Source: Amycolatopsis deserti (GTDB taxonomy: Bacteria; Actinomycetota; Actinomycetes; Mycobacteriales; Pseudonocardiaceae). Taken from it: DNA of 64,000 bases. The DNA is taken from the NCBI RefSeq assembly GCF_014653945.1, contig NZ_BNAU01000001.1, forward strand, positions 1 to 64,000, in the 5' to 3' direction. The notes beneath the pieces are model-generated. The model searched no databases. It saw only the letters and a list, made by a program, of their open reading frames with translations, and was not told the origin of the DNA. Position numbers and translations under genes: made by a program. Positions 1 to 9,343 of the stretch are shown one piece after another; position 1 is the stretch's first letter; the number at the start of each line of letters is the position of its first letter.

Positions 1-770
1 CCCAGCCGCACCAGCGGGACCCGGCGGGCGCGCTGGATGGCCAGGAAGATGCCCAGCAGCGCGATCCCGCCGGCCAGCGCGCCGAGGGTGGCCGCCGATC
101 CCCAGCCCTGCTCGGGGGCGCGCACGATGGCGAACACGGTCAGTGCCAGACCGGCGGTGACCGCCACCGCGCCCGCCACGTCCACCACGCCGCGCCGTGC
201 GGGGGTGGCGGGCATGAGGGCGGGGGTGGCCGCGATCGCGATCAGTGAGATGGGGACGTAGAGCCAGAAGATCCACGGCCAGGACAGCCATTCGGTGATC
301 ACGCCGCCCAGGAACACCCCGGCGGTGCCACCGGCCGGCGCGGCCGCCCCGTACAGCGCCAGTGCCTTGGTCAGCTCCTTCGGGCGGGCGCCGAACAGCA
401 CCATCAGCAGGGTCAGGGCCGACGGCGCGATCAACGCCGCTCCGGCGCCCTGCAACACGCGACCGGTCAGCTCCACCCCGGCGCTGCCCGCCAGCGCCGC
501 GACCACCGAGCCGCCCAGGGTGATCACCCAGCCGGCGGCGAACATCCGCCGCGCGCCGAGCAGGTCGGACAACCGCCCGCCGAGCAGCAGCAGCCCGCCG
601 AAGGCGACCACGTAGGCGTTGAACACCCAGGACAGGCCGTCGGGGGAGAAGCCGAGATCGGACTGCATCTTCGGCAGCGCGACCCCGATGATCGAGGTGT
701 CCATGATGACCATGAACTGGGCGAGCGCGAGGAACCCCAGCGCCCACCAGCGGCGGGAATCGGTTCTCAT
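1..770 (-). CDS. DHA2-family MFS efflux transporter (3' end outside window)
   Basis: The visible N-terminal 256 residues form a row of hydrophobic helices. The first ends in MDTSIIGVALP, and the loop after the second and third helices reads GRLSDLLGARR, which is MFS motif A. Together these point to the 14-helix DHA2 (EmrB/QacA) proton antiporters that export drugs or other toxic small molecules across the plasma membrane. The ATG at 770 is the first start, and the gene runs off the left edge. Two CsoR-like boxes lie just upstream, so expression is probably copper-linked. The substrate cannot be read from the sequence. Confidence 0.88.
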   Translation of the reverse strand, partial: MRTDSRRWWALGFLALAQFMVIMDTSIIGVALPKMQSDLGFSPDGLSWVFNAYVVAFGGLLLLGGRLSDLLGARRMFAAGWVITLGGSVVAALAGSAGVELTGRVLQGAGAALIAPSALTLLMVLFGARPKELTKALALYGAAAPAGGTAGVFLGGVITEWLSWPWIFWLYVPISLIAIAATPALMPATPARRGVVDVAGAVAVTAGLALTVFAIVRAPEQGWGSAATLGALAGGIALLGIFLAIQRARRVPLVRL

Positions 771-785
771 CACCGGTCCACTCCA

Positions 786-802
786 ATACCTATAGGGGGT
801 AT
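786..802. promoter_or_regulatory. CsoR-like operator box 1
   Basis: ATACCTATAGGGGGTAT is an imperfect palindrome matching the actinobacterial CsoR box (GTATACCC flanking a short AT spacer). It sits 16 bases upstream of the efflux pump start, so a bound repressor would block its promoter. It is assigned by motif similarity to the boxes around csoR in this window. Confidence 0.65.
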
Positions 803-845
803 CTGTATGACCGAGAAGTTAGCCGCGGTCGAGGTTGTCGCGCAA

Positions 846-862
846 GTACCCCTAGGGGGTAT
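846..862. promoter_or_regulatory. CsoR-like operator box 2
   Basis: GTACCCCTAGGGGGTAT is the most symmetrical CsoR-type box in the window. It lies 44 bases from box 1 in the same non-coding gap (771-903), between the efflux pump start and the 3' end of the VanW gene, so it can only serve the pump. Confidence 0.7.
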
Positions 863-903
863 TCATGTGATCCGGCTCCCGTCCCGTTCGGAGACGCGTT
901 CGG

Positions 904-2655
904 TCAGCCCACGCAGCGCACCGTGGGTTCCGGGTCGTAGTGGACGGTCCGCGTCGTGCGGCTGAGCTCCGTGCCGCTCAGGTCGCGGACGACCCGGGTG
1001 TCCGAAGTCGTGAAGCCCGGCTTGCCCCGGGCCGCTTTGCACGAGGGGCCGGCCGGTTTGGTGACCGTGTACGGGTTGACGTAGTCACCGCGCGGGCCGG
1101 TCACGGATTCGACCGCGACGTGCTTGGTGCCCCACAACCGCACGGTGATCGACTTCGGCGTCCAGATCGTCTGGATCGCCACCCCGGTGGGGTATTCGTT
1201 GCCGAACTTCAGGTCGATCACGCTGCTGCCGTCCGGGTTCTGGAACACCGTCGCGTCGCGTGCGACCGGGTAGCGGCTGATGTAGAAGCTGTGCTCCTTG
1301 TGCTCGACGTCGGTCATCCCGGCGAAGTACGCGGCGTTGTACAAGGTGGTCGCGAACTGCGAGATCCCGCCACCCACCTCACGGTCCGGCACGCCCTCCT
1401 CGATCACACCCGCTTCCACGTACCCCTGCGCGGCCTCGCGCGGGCCGGTGTATCCGTTGAGGCTGAACGTGTCCCCTGGCAGCACGATCGCGCCGGCCAC
1501 CTCCTCGGCGACCACCCGGATGTTCACCCCGGAATCGGGGGCGAAGCCGCTGGTGGTGAACTCGCCGATCACCTCGGTGATCCCGAGCTGCCCGGCCCGC
1601 TCGGTGGTGATCCGGGCCGGCACCGCCCTGTACCGCGCGTCGGTGGTCCGGCTGCCGCCGGGCCCGATGGCCTGCAGCAGCCCGGCCAGGGTCTGGTCCC
1701 AGTCGACCGCCCGGCCGTCAACGGACGGCACGACCATCGGCCGGTCGTTGTCGAACCGCATCCGCGCGTCCTGACCCGGCTTCTCCGTCGGTGCGAGCTG
1801 ATCGGCCAGGGCGCCGAGCTTCGCCCGGTCCAGGCGGGGGACGAGCGTGCCGGTGTCGCCGGGCTGGAACGTCAGCGCGGCCGCGATCTGCGGGGGCTCG
1901 ACCGTGGCGTCCCGGCCGTCGCCCCGGACCGTCGCGGGACCGGCCACGGCGGGCCGGGCGACCTGATCGAGTGCCGCCCGCACACCCTCCGGGGTGGTCT
2001 TCGGCGCCAGCGGCAGCACCGGAAGCGGCAGCCGCGGCGAGATGGCCCACCCGGTGCGCAGCACGTCCTCGGCCCGCGCGACGTCGAGTGTCTGCCCGGC
2101 CTGGGGATCAACGGGGACCGGGGTGGTGCCGTCGAACCGGATGCCGCCCTCCACGGCCGGGCGGTCGACCGCCGCCCTGGCCTGGTCGAGCGTGGTGGTC
2201 AGCGAGCCCGGGTCCGCCTCGGCCACGAGTGGGGCTTCGCGGTCGCGGAACAGCGACACCAGGCGGGTCCACGGGTTCAGCGGCTGCGATCCGGCTCCCG
2301 CGACGGTCGCCGCGAAATCGACGCGCACACCGGCGTCGGCGGGCACGAACGGGATCTCCCGGTCCCCGGCCAGCACCTGAACCGGCCGCTCGAGCCGGGG
2401 CGTCAGCTCGTCCCGCAGCTTCTGCTCGGCCGCGGACTCGCTCAGCCCGCCGATCGGCACACCCGCCACCGTCGTCCCCCGCGGCACGTCCCCCGAGCTG
2501 AGCGCGAGGTCGAGCACGTACAGGACGGCGAGCGCGAGCAGGACCGCCGCCACGGCGATCGTCCCGGGCCGCCGCCACCACGGCTTCGGCCGCGAGGGTT
2601 CCACCTCACCGACGCTCGGGAGGTACTCGGTGGGATCGGGCGTCGAGGAAACCAC
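904..2655 (-). CDS. VanW-domain, membrane-anchored cell-envelope protein
   Basis: About 583 residues. A short cytoplasmic tail is followed by one membrane helix (after PKPWWRRP), then an extracellular region with putative peptidoglycan-binding repeats. A VanW domain follows at about residues 355-490 (GDTFSLNGYTG, GGGISQFATTLYNAA, HSFYISRYPVARDA). VanW proteins are associated with the cell wall but their chemistry is unknown. The frame is open to a GTG at 2709, but that codon lies inside the perfect hairpin that follows copA. The GTG at 2655 (VSSTPDPTEYLPSVG) is therefore preferred; neither has a strong ribosome site. The link to copper is positional only. Confidence 0.8.
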   Translation of the reverse strand: MVSSTPDPTEYLPSVGEVEPSRPKPWWRRPGTIAVAAVLLALAVLYVLDLALSSGDVPRGTTVAGVPIGGLSESAAEQKLRDELTPRLERPVQVLAGDREIPFVPADAGVRVDFAATVAGAGSQPLNPWTRLVSLFRDREAPLVAEADPGSLTTTLDQARAAVDRPAVEGGIRFDGTTPVPVDPQAGQTLDVARAEDVLRTGWAISPRLPLPVLPLAPKTTPEGVRAALDQVARPAVAGPATVRGDGRDATVEPPQIAAALTFQPGDTGTLVPRLDRAKLGALADQLAPTEKPGQDARMRFDNDRPMVVPSVDGRAVDWDQTLAGLLQAIGPGGSRTTDARYRAVPARITTERAGQLGITEVIGEFTTSGFAPDSGVNIRVVAEEVAGAIVLPGDTFSLNGYTGPREAAQGYVEAGVIEEGVPDREVGGGISQFATTLYNAAYFAGMTDVEHKEHSFYISRYPVARDATVFQNPDGSSVIDLKFGNEYPTGVAIQTIWTPKSITVRLWGTKHVAVESVTGPRGDYVNPYTVTKPAGPSCKAARGKPGFTTSDTRVVRDLSGTELSRTTRTVHYDPEPTVRCVG

Positions 2656-2691
2656 CAGGTCGTAGTTGACCGAAACGGACGGTTCAAACCA

Positions 2692-2732
2692 GCGGCGGCC
2701 GGCGCTCACCTGCCGTGAGCGCCGGCCGCCGC
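2692..2732 (-). terminator. Strong hairpin after copA
   Basis: A perfect 17-bp inverted repeat: the left arm GCGGCGGCCGGCGCTCA is at 2692-2708, the loop is 7 nt, and the right arm is at 2716-2732. It begins 8 bases past the copA stop codon, where an operon terminator is expected. There is no clear U-tract, which is usual for actinomycete hairpin terminators. It overlaps the upstream-most possible start of the VanW gene. Confidence 0.75.
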
Positions 2733-2739
2733 CGGTGGA

Positions 2740-4995
<2,256 letters not shown>

Positions 4996-5015
4996 CGTGG
5001 TGTCCCTTTCCTGGA

Positions 5016-5948
5016 TCAGCCGTGGCTGTGGCCGTGGCCGTCGGCGGGCGCCGGCGGGGTGGCCGGCTGGGGCCCGGTGGGGACGGTGAATTCGGCGGTG
5101 CGGACGGTGCCGGCGTGCTGGAAGTCCAGGAACAGCCGGTAGGTGCCGGCCGAGGGGACCTCGGCGTAGAAGGTCACGGTCGGGCCCGGCCGGGTCACCC
5201 CGTCGCCGGGTGCGCCGACGGGGTGCACGTGCAGATAGGCCAGATCACCCTCGCGAAGGGCCACCAGGTGGCCGTAGGCGCCCAGGTAGGGCTGCAGGTC
5301 GGTGACCTCGTGGCCGTCCTTGCTGACGGTGAGCGTGAGCTTCGACGTCTGTCCCGGGGCGAGGTCGCCGTCCAGGCGCACCTGGTAGCCGTCCACTTCC
5401 GCCACCCGCGAGGGGGCGTAGGTGCGGGGCTGGAAGTCGCCGGCCGCGGCCAGGTCGACGCCCAGGGTGGTGGCCTGACCGCCGGTGGGCGTGAAGTCGG
5501 CGAAGGCGCGGTAACTGCCCGCGTCGGCGACGTCCAGCGGCACCGTCCAGGTGCCATCGGGCGCCATCTCCGGGTGCACGTGCTGGAATCCGGCGGTGTC
5601 GCGGCGCACCACGATCAGGTGCATGCGCTTGTCGTGCTCGACGTCGAACGCGGTGACCGCGTTGCCGTCGGGGCCGGTGATCCGGAAGGCGAACTGGTTG
5701 GTGGTCCCGGTGGTCAGCGTCGCGTGGGTGGGCGTGAGGGTGTAACCGCCCCTGGACGACGCCAGCCCCGCGGGCAGGCCGGTCTCCGCGACAGTGCCGC
5801 TGTGACCGTCCCCGTGCGCGGCGTCCTCGCCGCCGTGCGCGCCAGCTTCGCTGGTGACGGGACCGACAGCGGTGCCGATCGCCCAGGCGCCACCGGCGAC
5901 CAGGACGAGCGCCGCACCGTAGGCGGAGAGCTTCGTGGCAGTGTTCAT
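5016..5948 (-). CDS. Secreted or membrane-anchored His-rich protein of the copper operon
   Basis: This 310-residue protein has an N-terminal hydrophobic segment (about residues 8-28), then a His/Gly/Asp-rich stretch with several HG pairs. Two beta-rich modules each contain HVHP-type motifs ([15 protein letters not shown]), and the C-terminus is DGHGHSHG. I do not recognise a named enzyme family. Clustered histidines, export and position between copZ and copA suggest extracytoplasmic copper binding or buffering (inference). It starts 20 bases before copA with no promoter-sized gap, so it is co-transcribed. Confidence 0.85.
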   Translation of the reverse strand: MNTATKLSAYGAALVLVAGGAWAIGTAVGPVTSEAGAHGGEDAAHGDGHSGTVAETGLPAGLASSRGGYTLTPTHATLTTGTTNQFAFRITGPDGNAVTAFDVEHDKRMHLIVVRRDTAGFQHVHPEMAPDGTWTVPLDVADAGSYRAFADFTPTGGQATTLGVDLAAAGDFQPRTYAPSRVAEVDGYQVRLDGDLAPGQTSKLTLTVSKDGHEVTDLQPYLGAYGHLVALREGDLAYLHVHPVGAPGDGVTRPGPTVTFYAEVPSAGTYRLFLDFQHAGTVRTAEFTVPTGPQPATPPAPADGHGHSHG

Positions 5949-5974
5949 GACAATCCTGTCCTCGGGCCGCCGCG

Positions 5975-6181
5975 CTACGCGGTCAGCTGGTATCCGGCTT
6001 CTTCGACGGCGGCGCGCACCGCGTCGGTGGTCAGCTCCTGCTCGCTGGTGACGGTGACCTTGCCGGTGGGCAGATCCACCGCGACGTCGGTGACGCCGGG
6101 GATCTCACCGACCTCTTCGGTCACCGAAGCCACGCAGTGCCCGCAGGTCATGCCGGTCACGGTGTAGGTCTGCTGAGTCAT
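5975..6181 (-). CDS. copZ: CopZ-type copper chaperone (heavy-metal-associated domain)
   Basis: Sixty-eight residues make up a single heavy-metal-associated domain with the Cu(I) site GMTCGHC near residue 10. Proteins of this kind carry Cu(I) in the cytosol to the N-terminal domain of CopA. The ATG at 6181 was chosen because the domain begins there and AAGGGA precedes it at good spacing; the longer open frame upstream overlaps csoR. It is the second gene of the operon, 22 bases after csoR. Confidence 0.93.
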   Translation of the reverse strand: MTQQTYTVTGMTCGHCVASVTEEVGEIPGVTDVAVDLPTGKVTVTSEQELTTDAVRAAVEEAGYQLTA

Positions 6182-6203
6182 CTCTGTCTTCCCTTTCTCC
6201 TGG

Positions 6204-6485
6204 TCAGGAACGCACCAGCCGGGCGATGGCCTCACTGGCCTCGCGCACCTTGGCGTCGGCGGTGTCGCCACCCACGGCGATCGCCTCGGCCACGCAGTGC
6301 TTGAGGTGCTCGTCCATCAGCCCCAGCGACACCGACTGCAGCGCCTTGGTCGCCGCCGCGATCTGCGTCAGCACGTCGATGCAATACTCGTCGTTCTCGA
6401 CCATCCGCTGCAGCCCGCGGATCTGCCCCTCGATCCGGCGCAGCCGCGTCAGGTAGCCGTCCTTGTCGCTGGCGTATCCCCGCAT
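6204..6485 (-). CDS. csoR: Copper-sensing repressor CsoR
   Basis: Ninety-three residues, all-helical CsoR/RcnR family. The Cu(I) ligand triad is present as Cys35 (EYCIDVL), His60 (DEHLKHC) and Cys64, the pattern of the mycobacterial copper sensor. The apo-protein binds GTATACCC-type boxes and releases DNA on Cu(I) binding. The ATG at 6485 follows GAGGAGAGGGA. It is the first gene of the copper operon and is preceded by a matching box at 6520, so it is autoregulated. Other boxes lie at 786, 846, 6577 and 6609. Confidence 0.95.
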   Translation of the reverse strand: MRGYASDKDGYLTRLRRIEGQIRGLQRMVENDEYCIDVLTQIAAATKALQSVSLGLMDEHLKHCVAEAIAVGGDTADAKVREASEAIARLVRS

Positions 6486-6519
6486 GTCCCTCTCCTCAAT
6501 CCGGTCGACGATTCCGACT

Positions 6520-6536
6520 ATACCCCCTACCCGTAT
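6520..6536. promoter_or_regulatory. CsoR-like operator of the csoR-copA operon
   Basis: ATACCCCCTACCCGTAT lies 35 bases upstream of the csoR start and is an imperfect palindrome of the CsoR type. It is placed to autoregulate the copper operon. Confidence 0.7.
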
Positions 6537-6576
6537 GCCTCGGGTCGAGGTCGCCGTCGCCGCCGATGAGGAATGT

Positions 6577-6593
6577 ATACCCAAGGGGGGTAT
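6577..6593. promoter_or_regulatory. CsoR-like operator, divergent side
   Basis: ATACCCAAGGGGGGTAT faces the plus-strand carboxymuconolactone decarboxylase remnant. Its 57-base offset from the 6520 box suggests that two promoters share this divergent region. Confidence 0.65.
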
Positions 6594-6608
6594 CCTTGGT
6601 CAAGGGGG

Positions 6609-6625
6609 ATACCCGCAAGGGGTAG
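6609..6625. promoter_or_regulatory. CsoR-like operator, third box of the divergent region
   Basis: ATACCCGCAAGGGGTAG is a weaker copy. It abuts AGGAGG (6624-6629), the ribosome site of the remnant gene that starts at 6636. Confidence 0.5.
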
Positions 6626-6635
6626 GAGGCATGTG

Positions 6636-6880
6636 ATGACGGCGGAGAAGTCCCGCGCGCTGAGTGAGAAGCTCGCGATCGCGGTGCGGGAATGGATCGG
6701 CTGCGCCGCCTGCCTGGAAGCGCACATCGAAGCCGCGACGGACCGGCGCGACGCGGCGCTCGAACCGGCGTCACTGACCGACGACGACGTCGCCGGACTC
6801 CGGGCGCACGGCTGGAGCGAGCGCGTCATCGCCGAGGCGTGCCCGGGCCGGTCCGCCAATCGGACCGGCCCGGGCAGGGC
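6636..6880 (+). pseudogene. Decayed carboxymuconolactone decarboxylase / AhpD-like gene
   Basis: A perfect AGGAGG precedes ATG 6636. The start of the peptide shows the family redox motif CxxCxxxH as IGCAACLEAHIEAA, then ASLTDDDVAGLRAHGWSERVI, which resembles the C-terminal half of peroxidase-related proteins of this family. The intervening segment and the C-terminal helix are missing. The frame has no stop: it runs through the 6841 hairpin and far into the antisense of the next gene. The natural-looking TGA at 6881 is out of frame. I read this as a gene shrunk by deletion plus a frameshift, formerly copper-regulated. Confidence 0.55.
6841..6875. terminator. Bidirectional hairpin terminator
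   Basis: A perfect 15-bp inverted repeat (GCCCGGGCCGGTCCG and its complement) with a CCAAT loop lies between the plus-strand remnant and the 3' end of the minus-strand amine oxidase gene. It is in the right place to end both transcripts. Confidence 0.8.
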
Positions 6881-6902
6881 TGACTCGCCGGGGCGGGGAG
6901 GG

Positions 6903-8273
6903 TCAGCCGCGGCGGGACAGGCTCGCCAGAACCTGCCGCGCGGCGCGCTCACCCGAGGCGGCCGCGTCGGCGAGGGAGGGCATGTCCAGCTGGTAGTCGC
7001 CGGCCAGGTGGACCGGGCCGAGGTGGTCGCGCAGCGTCGGCAGGGTCGCGCGTCCGCCGGGCGCCCAGAACGGCACGACCCGGGGGTGACGCCGCACGAA
7101 CGTTTCGCCGAGCTTTCCCTCGAGCTCGGGGTAGAGCGCGAGGAGGTCGGCGGTGAACCGGGCGAGGATCTCGGAGTCGCTGAGTTCGAACAGCCGGTCG
7201 GCCACCGCGCCGCCGGCGAAACAGGCCAGCGCGCCGCCCGGCTTCCGCGGGCCCGGACCGCGCAGGGCGGCGGCGTGGTTGAACATCGCCTGGAACGCCA
7301 TCCGGGGCGTCGACACGGCGATGAAGTCGTCCCACCGCTGCGGGCCTTCCTCGTGGGTGAAGAAGCCCACGACCACGTACCGTCCGTAGTGGATTTCGTC
7401 GAACGCCGCCCGGTACTCCGGCGGCAGGCCGGGCATGATCTTCACCGCGACGTCACCGGGCACGGTCACGATCGCCCGGCGGGCGCGGATCCGCGCCGGT
7501 CCGTTGTCGTCCTCGTAGTCCACGACCACGCTGTCGTCGGTCCACTCGACCGACCTCACCGGGGAGTTCAGCCGCAGGCGGTCACCGAGGTCGGCGGCCA
7601 GGATGTCGGTGAGGGTCTGGTTTCCGCCTTCGGGCAGGGTCAGGTTCGGCACCTTCGCCGGATCGGTCAGCAGGATCCCCATCGAGAGGGCGAACTGCGT
7701 CGCGGCCGTCTCCTCCGGCTCGCACCCCATCCACTGCCCGGACCAGGACCGGACCATGTCCCGGGCGACCTCGGAGCCGACTCCGCGGAGCACGTACGAC
7801 GCGGATCGGGCGTCCAGCTTGGCCCGGACCCGCTTCGCCAGGCGGTTGTCCGGGTTCATCGCCAGGAACGGCACCGCCGCGAGGATGCGGGCGCCGACCG
7901 CCGCCAGCCCGGCCCGGTCCGCCCAGCTCATCCCGGAGCGGAACATCAGGGCGAACGGGTTGGAGGTGTCGACCTGCTTGCCGTTCAGCGCCAGCGCCAC
8001 CTTCTTGCCCGCCAGGGACCCCATCGCGACCCGGTGGCGTTGGAGGGCTTCGATCAGCGGCCCGGTTCCCTCGGTGAACTGGGTGCCGAGGTTGATCCAG
8101 TATCCGCCCCGGCGAACCGACTCCACCCGGCCGCCGGCCCGGCCGGCGGCTTCGAGCACGACGACGTTCTGCTCGGCCAGGGTGGTGGCCGCCATCAACC
8201 CCGCCATGCCGGCGCCGACCACGACGACGTCCGCTTCGAACTCGTGCCGGGTGTTCTTGCGTGATGCGGTCAC
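6903..8273 (-). CDS. FAD-dependent amine oxidase family protein
   Basis: A 456-residue flavoprotein. The ADP-binding fold VVVVGAGMAGLMAA lies near residue 12, followed by the GRAGGRVES fingerprint of the flavin monoamine oxidase family. A C-terminal flavin segment reads GPVHLAGDYQLDMPSLADAAASGERAA. Such enzymes oxidise amines to imines and then aldehydes or ketones, using O2. The GTG at 8273 begins 5 bases after the hydrolase stop, so it is the last gene of the operon 12305 to 6903. With the permease, Baeyer-Villiger-type and hydrolase genes upstream, it probably acts in amine catabolism; the exact substrate is unknown. Confidence 0.85.
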   Translation of the reverse strand: MTASRKNTRHEFEADVVVVGAGMAGLMAATTLAEQNVVVLEAAGRAGGRVESVRRGGYWINLGTQFTEGTGPLIEALQRHRVAMGSLAGKKVALALNGKQVDTSNPFALMFRSGMSWADRAGLAAVGARILAAVPFLAMNPDNRLAKRVRAKLDARSASYVLRGVGSEVARDMVRSWSGQWMGCEPEETAATQFALSMGILLTDPAKVPNLTLPEGGNQTLTDILAADLGDRLRLNSPVRSVEWTDDSVVVDYEDDNGPARIRARRAIVTVPGDVAVKIMPGLPPEYRAAFDEIHYGRYVVVGFFTHEEGPQRWDDFIAVSTPRMAFQAMFNHAAALRGPGPRKPGGALACFAGGAVADRLFELSDSEILARFTADLLALYPELEGKLGETFVRRHPRVVPFWAPGGRATLPTLRDHLGPVHLAGDYQLDMPSLADAAASGERAARQVLASLSRRG

Positions 8274-8278
8274 GGCAC

Positions 8279-9343
8279 TCAGCCTGCTTTCGTGATGGTG
8301 GTGGAGTAGGAACGGTCGAGCGCGGCGGCGATGGCCCCGACCAGTCGCTCGGTCGCCTGCCGGCTGCTGGGGCTGATGCCCGTGTAGGAGAGGTATCCGT
8401 GCACTAAACCCGCCTCGCGCGTGACCTCGACCGGCACGCCGGCCTCGAGCAGCGCGGTCGCGTAGGCCAGCCCGTCGTCGTGGAGCGGGTCGAAGCCCGC
8501 CAGGTTGACGATCGCGGGCGGGAGCCCGGTCAGGCTCGGCGCGCGGTACGGGGAGACGCGGGGGTCCGCGGGGTCGGTCCCCTCGGGGAGGTAGTTCTGG
8601 GCGAACCAGGCGATCTGCTTGGCCGAGAGGGCGGGTGATCCCGCGAACTCGTCCTGGGAGGGACGGTGCTCCACGAGATCGGTCACCGGCTGGATCAGCA
8701 CCTGGAGCAGCGGCTGCACCGCCTCGCCCCGCACCTGCTGGCACAGGACGGCCGCGATGTTGCCCCCGGCGCTTTCCCCGGCCACGACGATCCGATGTGG
8801 ACTGATGCCCCAGCCGGCCGCGTGCTCGGCGGCGTACCGCCACGCGGCGAGCGCGTCGTCGTGCGCGGCCGGGAAGGGGTGCTCCGGAGCGAGGCGGTAC
8901 TCGACCGAGACGACGTCCGCACCGGTGCCGTGCGCGAGCATGCGCGCCGGCGCGGTGTAGCTGGCGCGGCTGCCGATCACGAAGCCGCCACCGTGGAAGA
9001 AGAGGATCAACCCCCGCGAGGGCGTGCCGGTGCTGTAGCGCGTGGCGAGCACGCCGTCCGCGACCTCGATCTCCTCCTCGATCGCGCAGGCCGGAACCCG
9101 GGCCGCGAAGAGGGCCAGGTCGCTTTCGGTGACCTCGCGGGCCTCGGCGGCCGGCAGGTCGCTGTAGTCGGGGCCGGACTCGCTCAGCTTCATCAGGAGC
9201 GCGACGTCGGGTGCCATGCCCTCGCCCGCGCTGTTGACCGGCGGCCGGGCGAGGAGCCGCTGGACCGCGGCCGGCAGGCGGCTCAGGCTGATCAGGAAGG
9301 CCCGCTGGAACCGCTGGGCCAGGGTGAACCGCGGGGCGCTCAT
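8279..9343 (-). CDS. HSL-type alpha/beta hydrolase (esterase/lactonase candidate)
   Basis: A 354-residue member of the hormone-sensitive-lipase family of esterases. The oxyanion motif HGGGFVIG lies near residue 117, the nucleophile elbow GESAGG near residue 188, and the acid and base are likely in DPLHDDG and HGYL near the C-terminus. It cleaves carboxyl esters or lactones in the cytoplasm. ATG 9343 overlaps the stop of the flavoprotein upstream by four bases (ATGA), so the two are translationally coupled. Following a Baeyer-Villiger-type enzyme, hydrolysis of the ester or lactone product is the natural role (inference). Confidence 0.9.
   Translation of the reverse strand: MSAPRFTLAQRFQRAFLISLSRLPAAVQRLLARPPVNSAGEGMAPDVALLMKLSESGPDYSDLPAAEAREVTESDLALFAARVPACAIEEEIEVADGVLATRYSTGTPSRGLILFFHGGGFVIGSRASYTAPARMLAHGTGADVVSVEYRLAPEHPFPAAHDDALAAWRYAAEHAAGWGISPHRIVVAGESAGGNIAAVLCQQVRGEAVQPLLQVLIQPVTDLVEHRPSQDEFAGSPALSAKQIAWFAQNYLPEGTDPADPRVSPYRAPSLTGLPPAIVNLAGFDPLHDDGLAYATALLEAGVPVEVTREAGLVHGYLSYTGISPSSRQATERLVGAIAAALDRSYSTTITKAG

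Noticed and set aside
6573-8264. A 563-codon plus-strand frame from 6573 to 8264
   Set aside because: After residue ~80 it is antisense to the amine oxidase, has low-complexity Arg/Gly/Val-rich composition typical of GC-rich shadow frames and crosses the 6841 hairpin. Only its first part is kept, as a CMD remnant.
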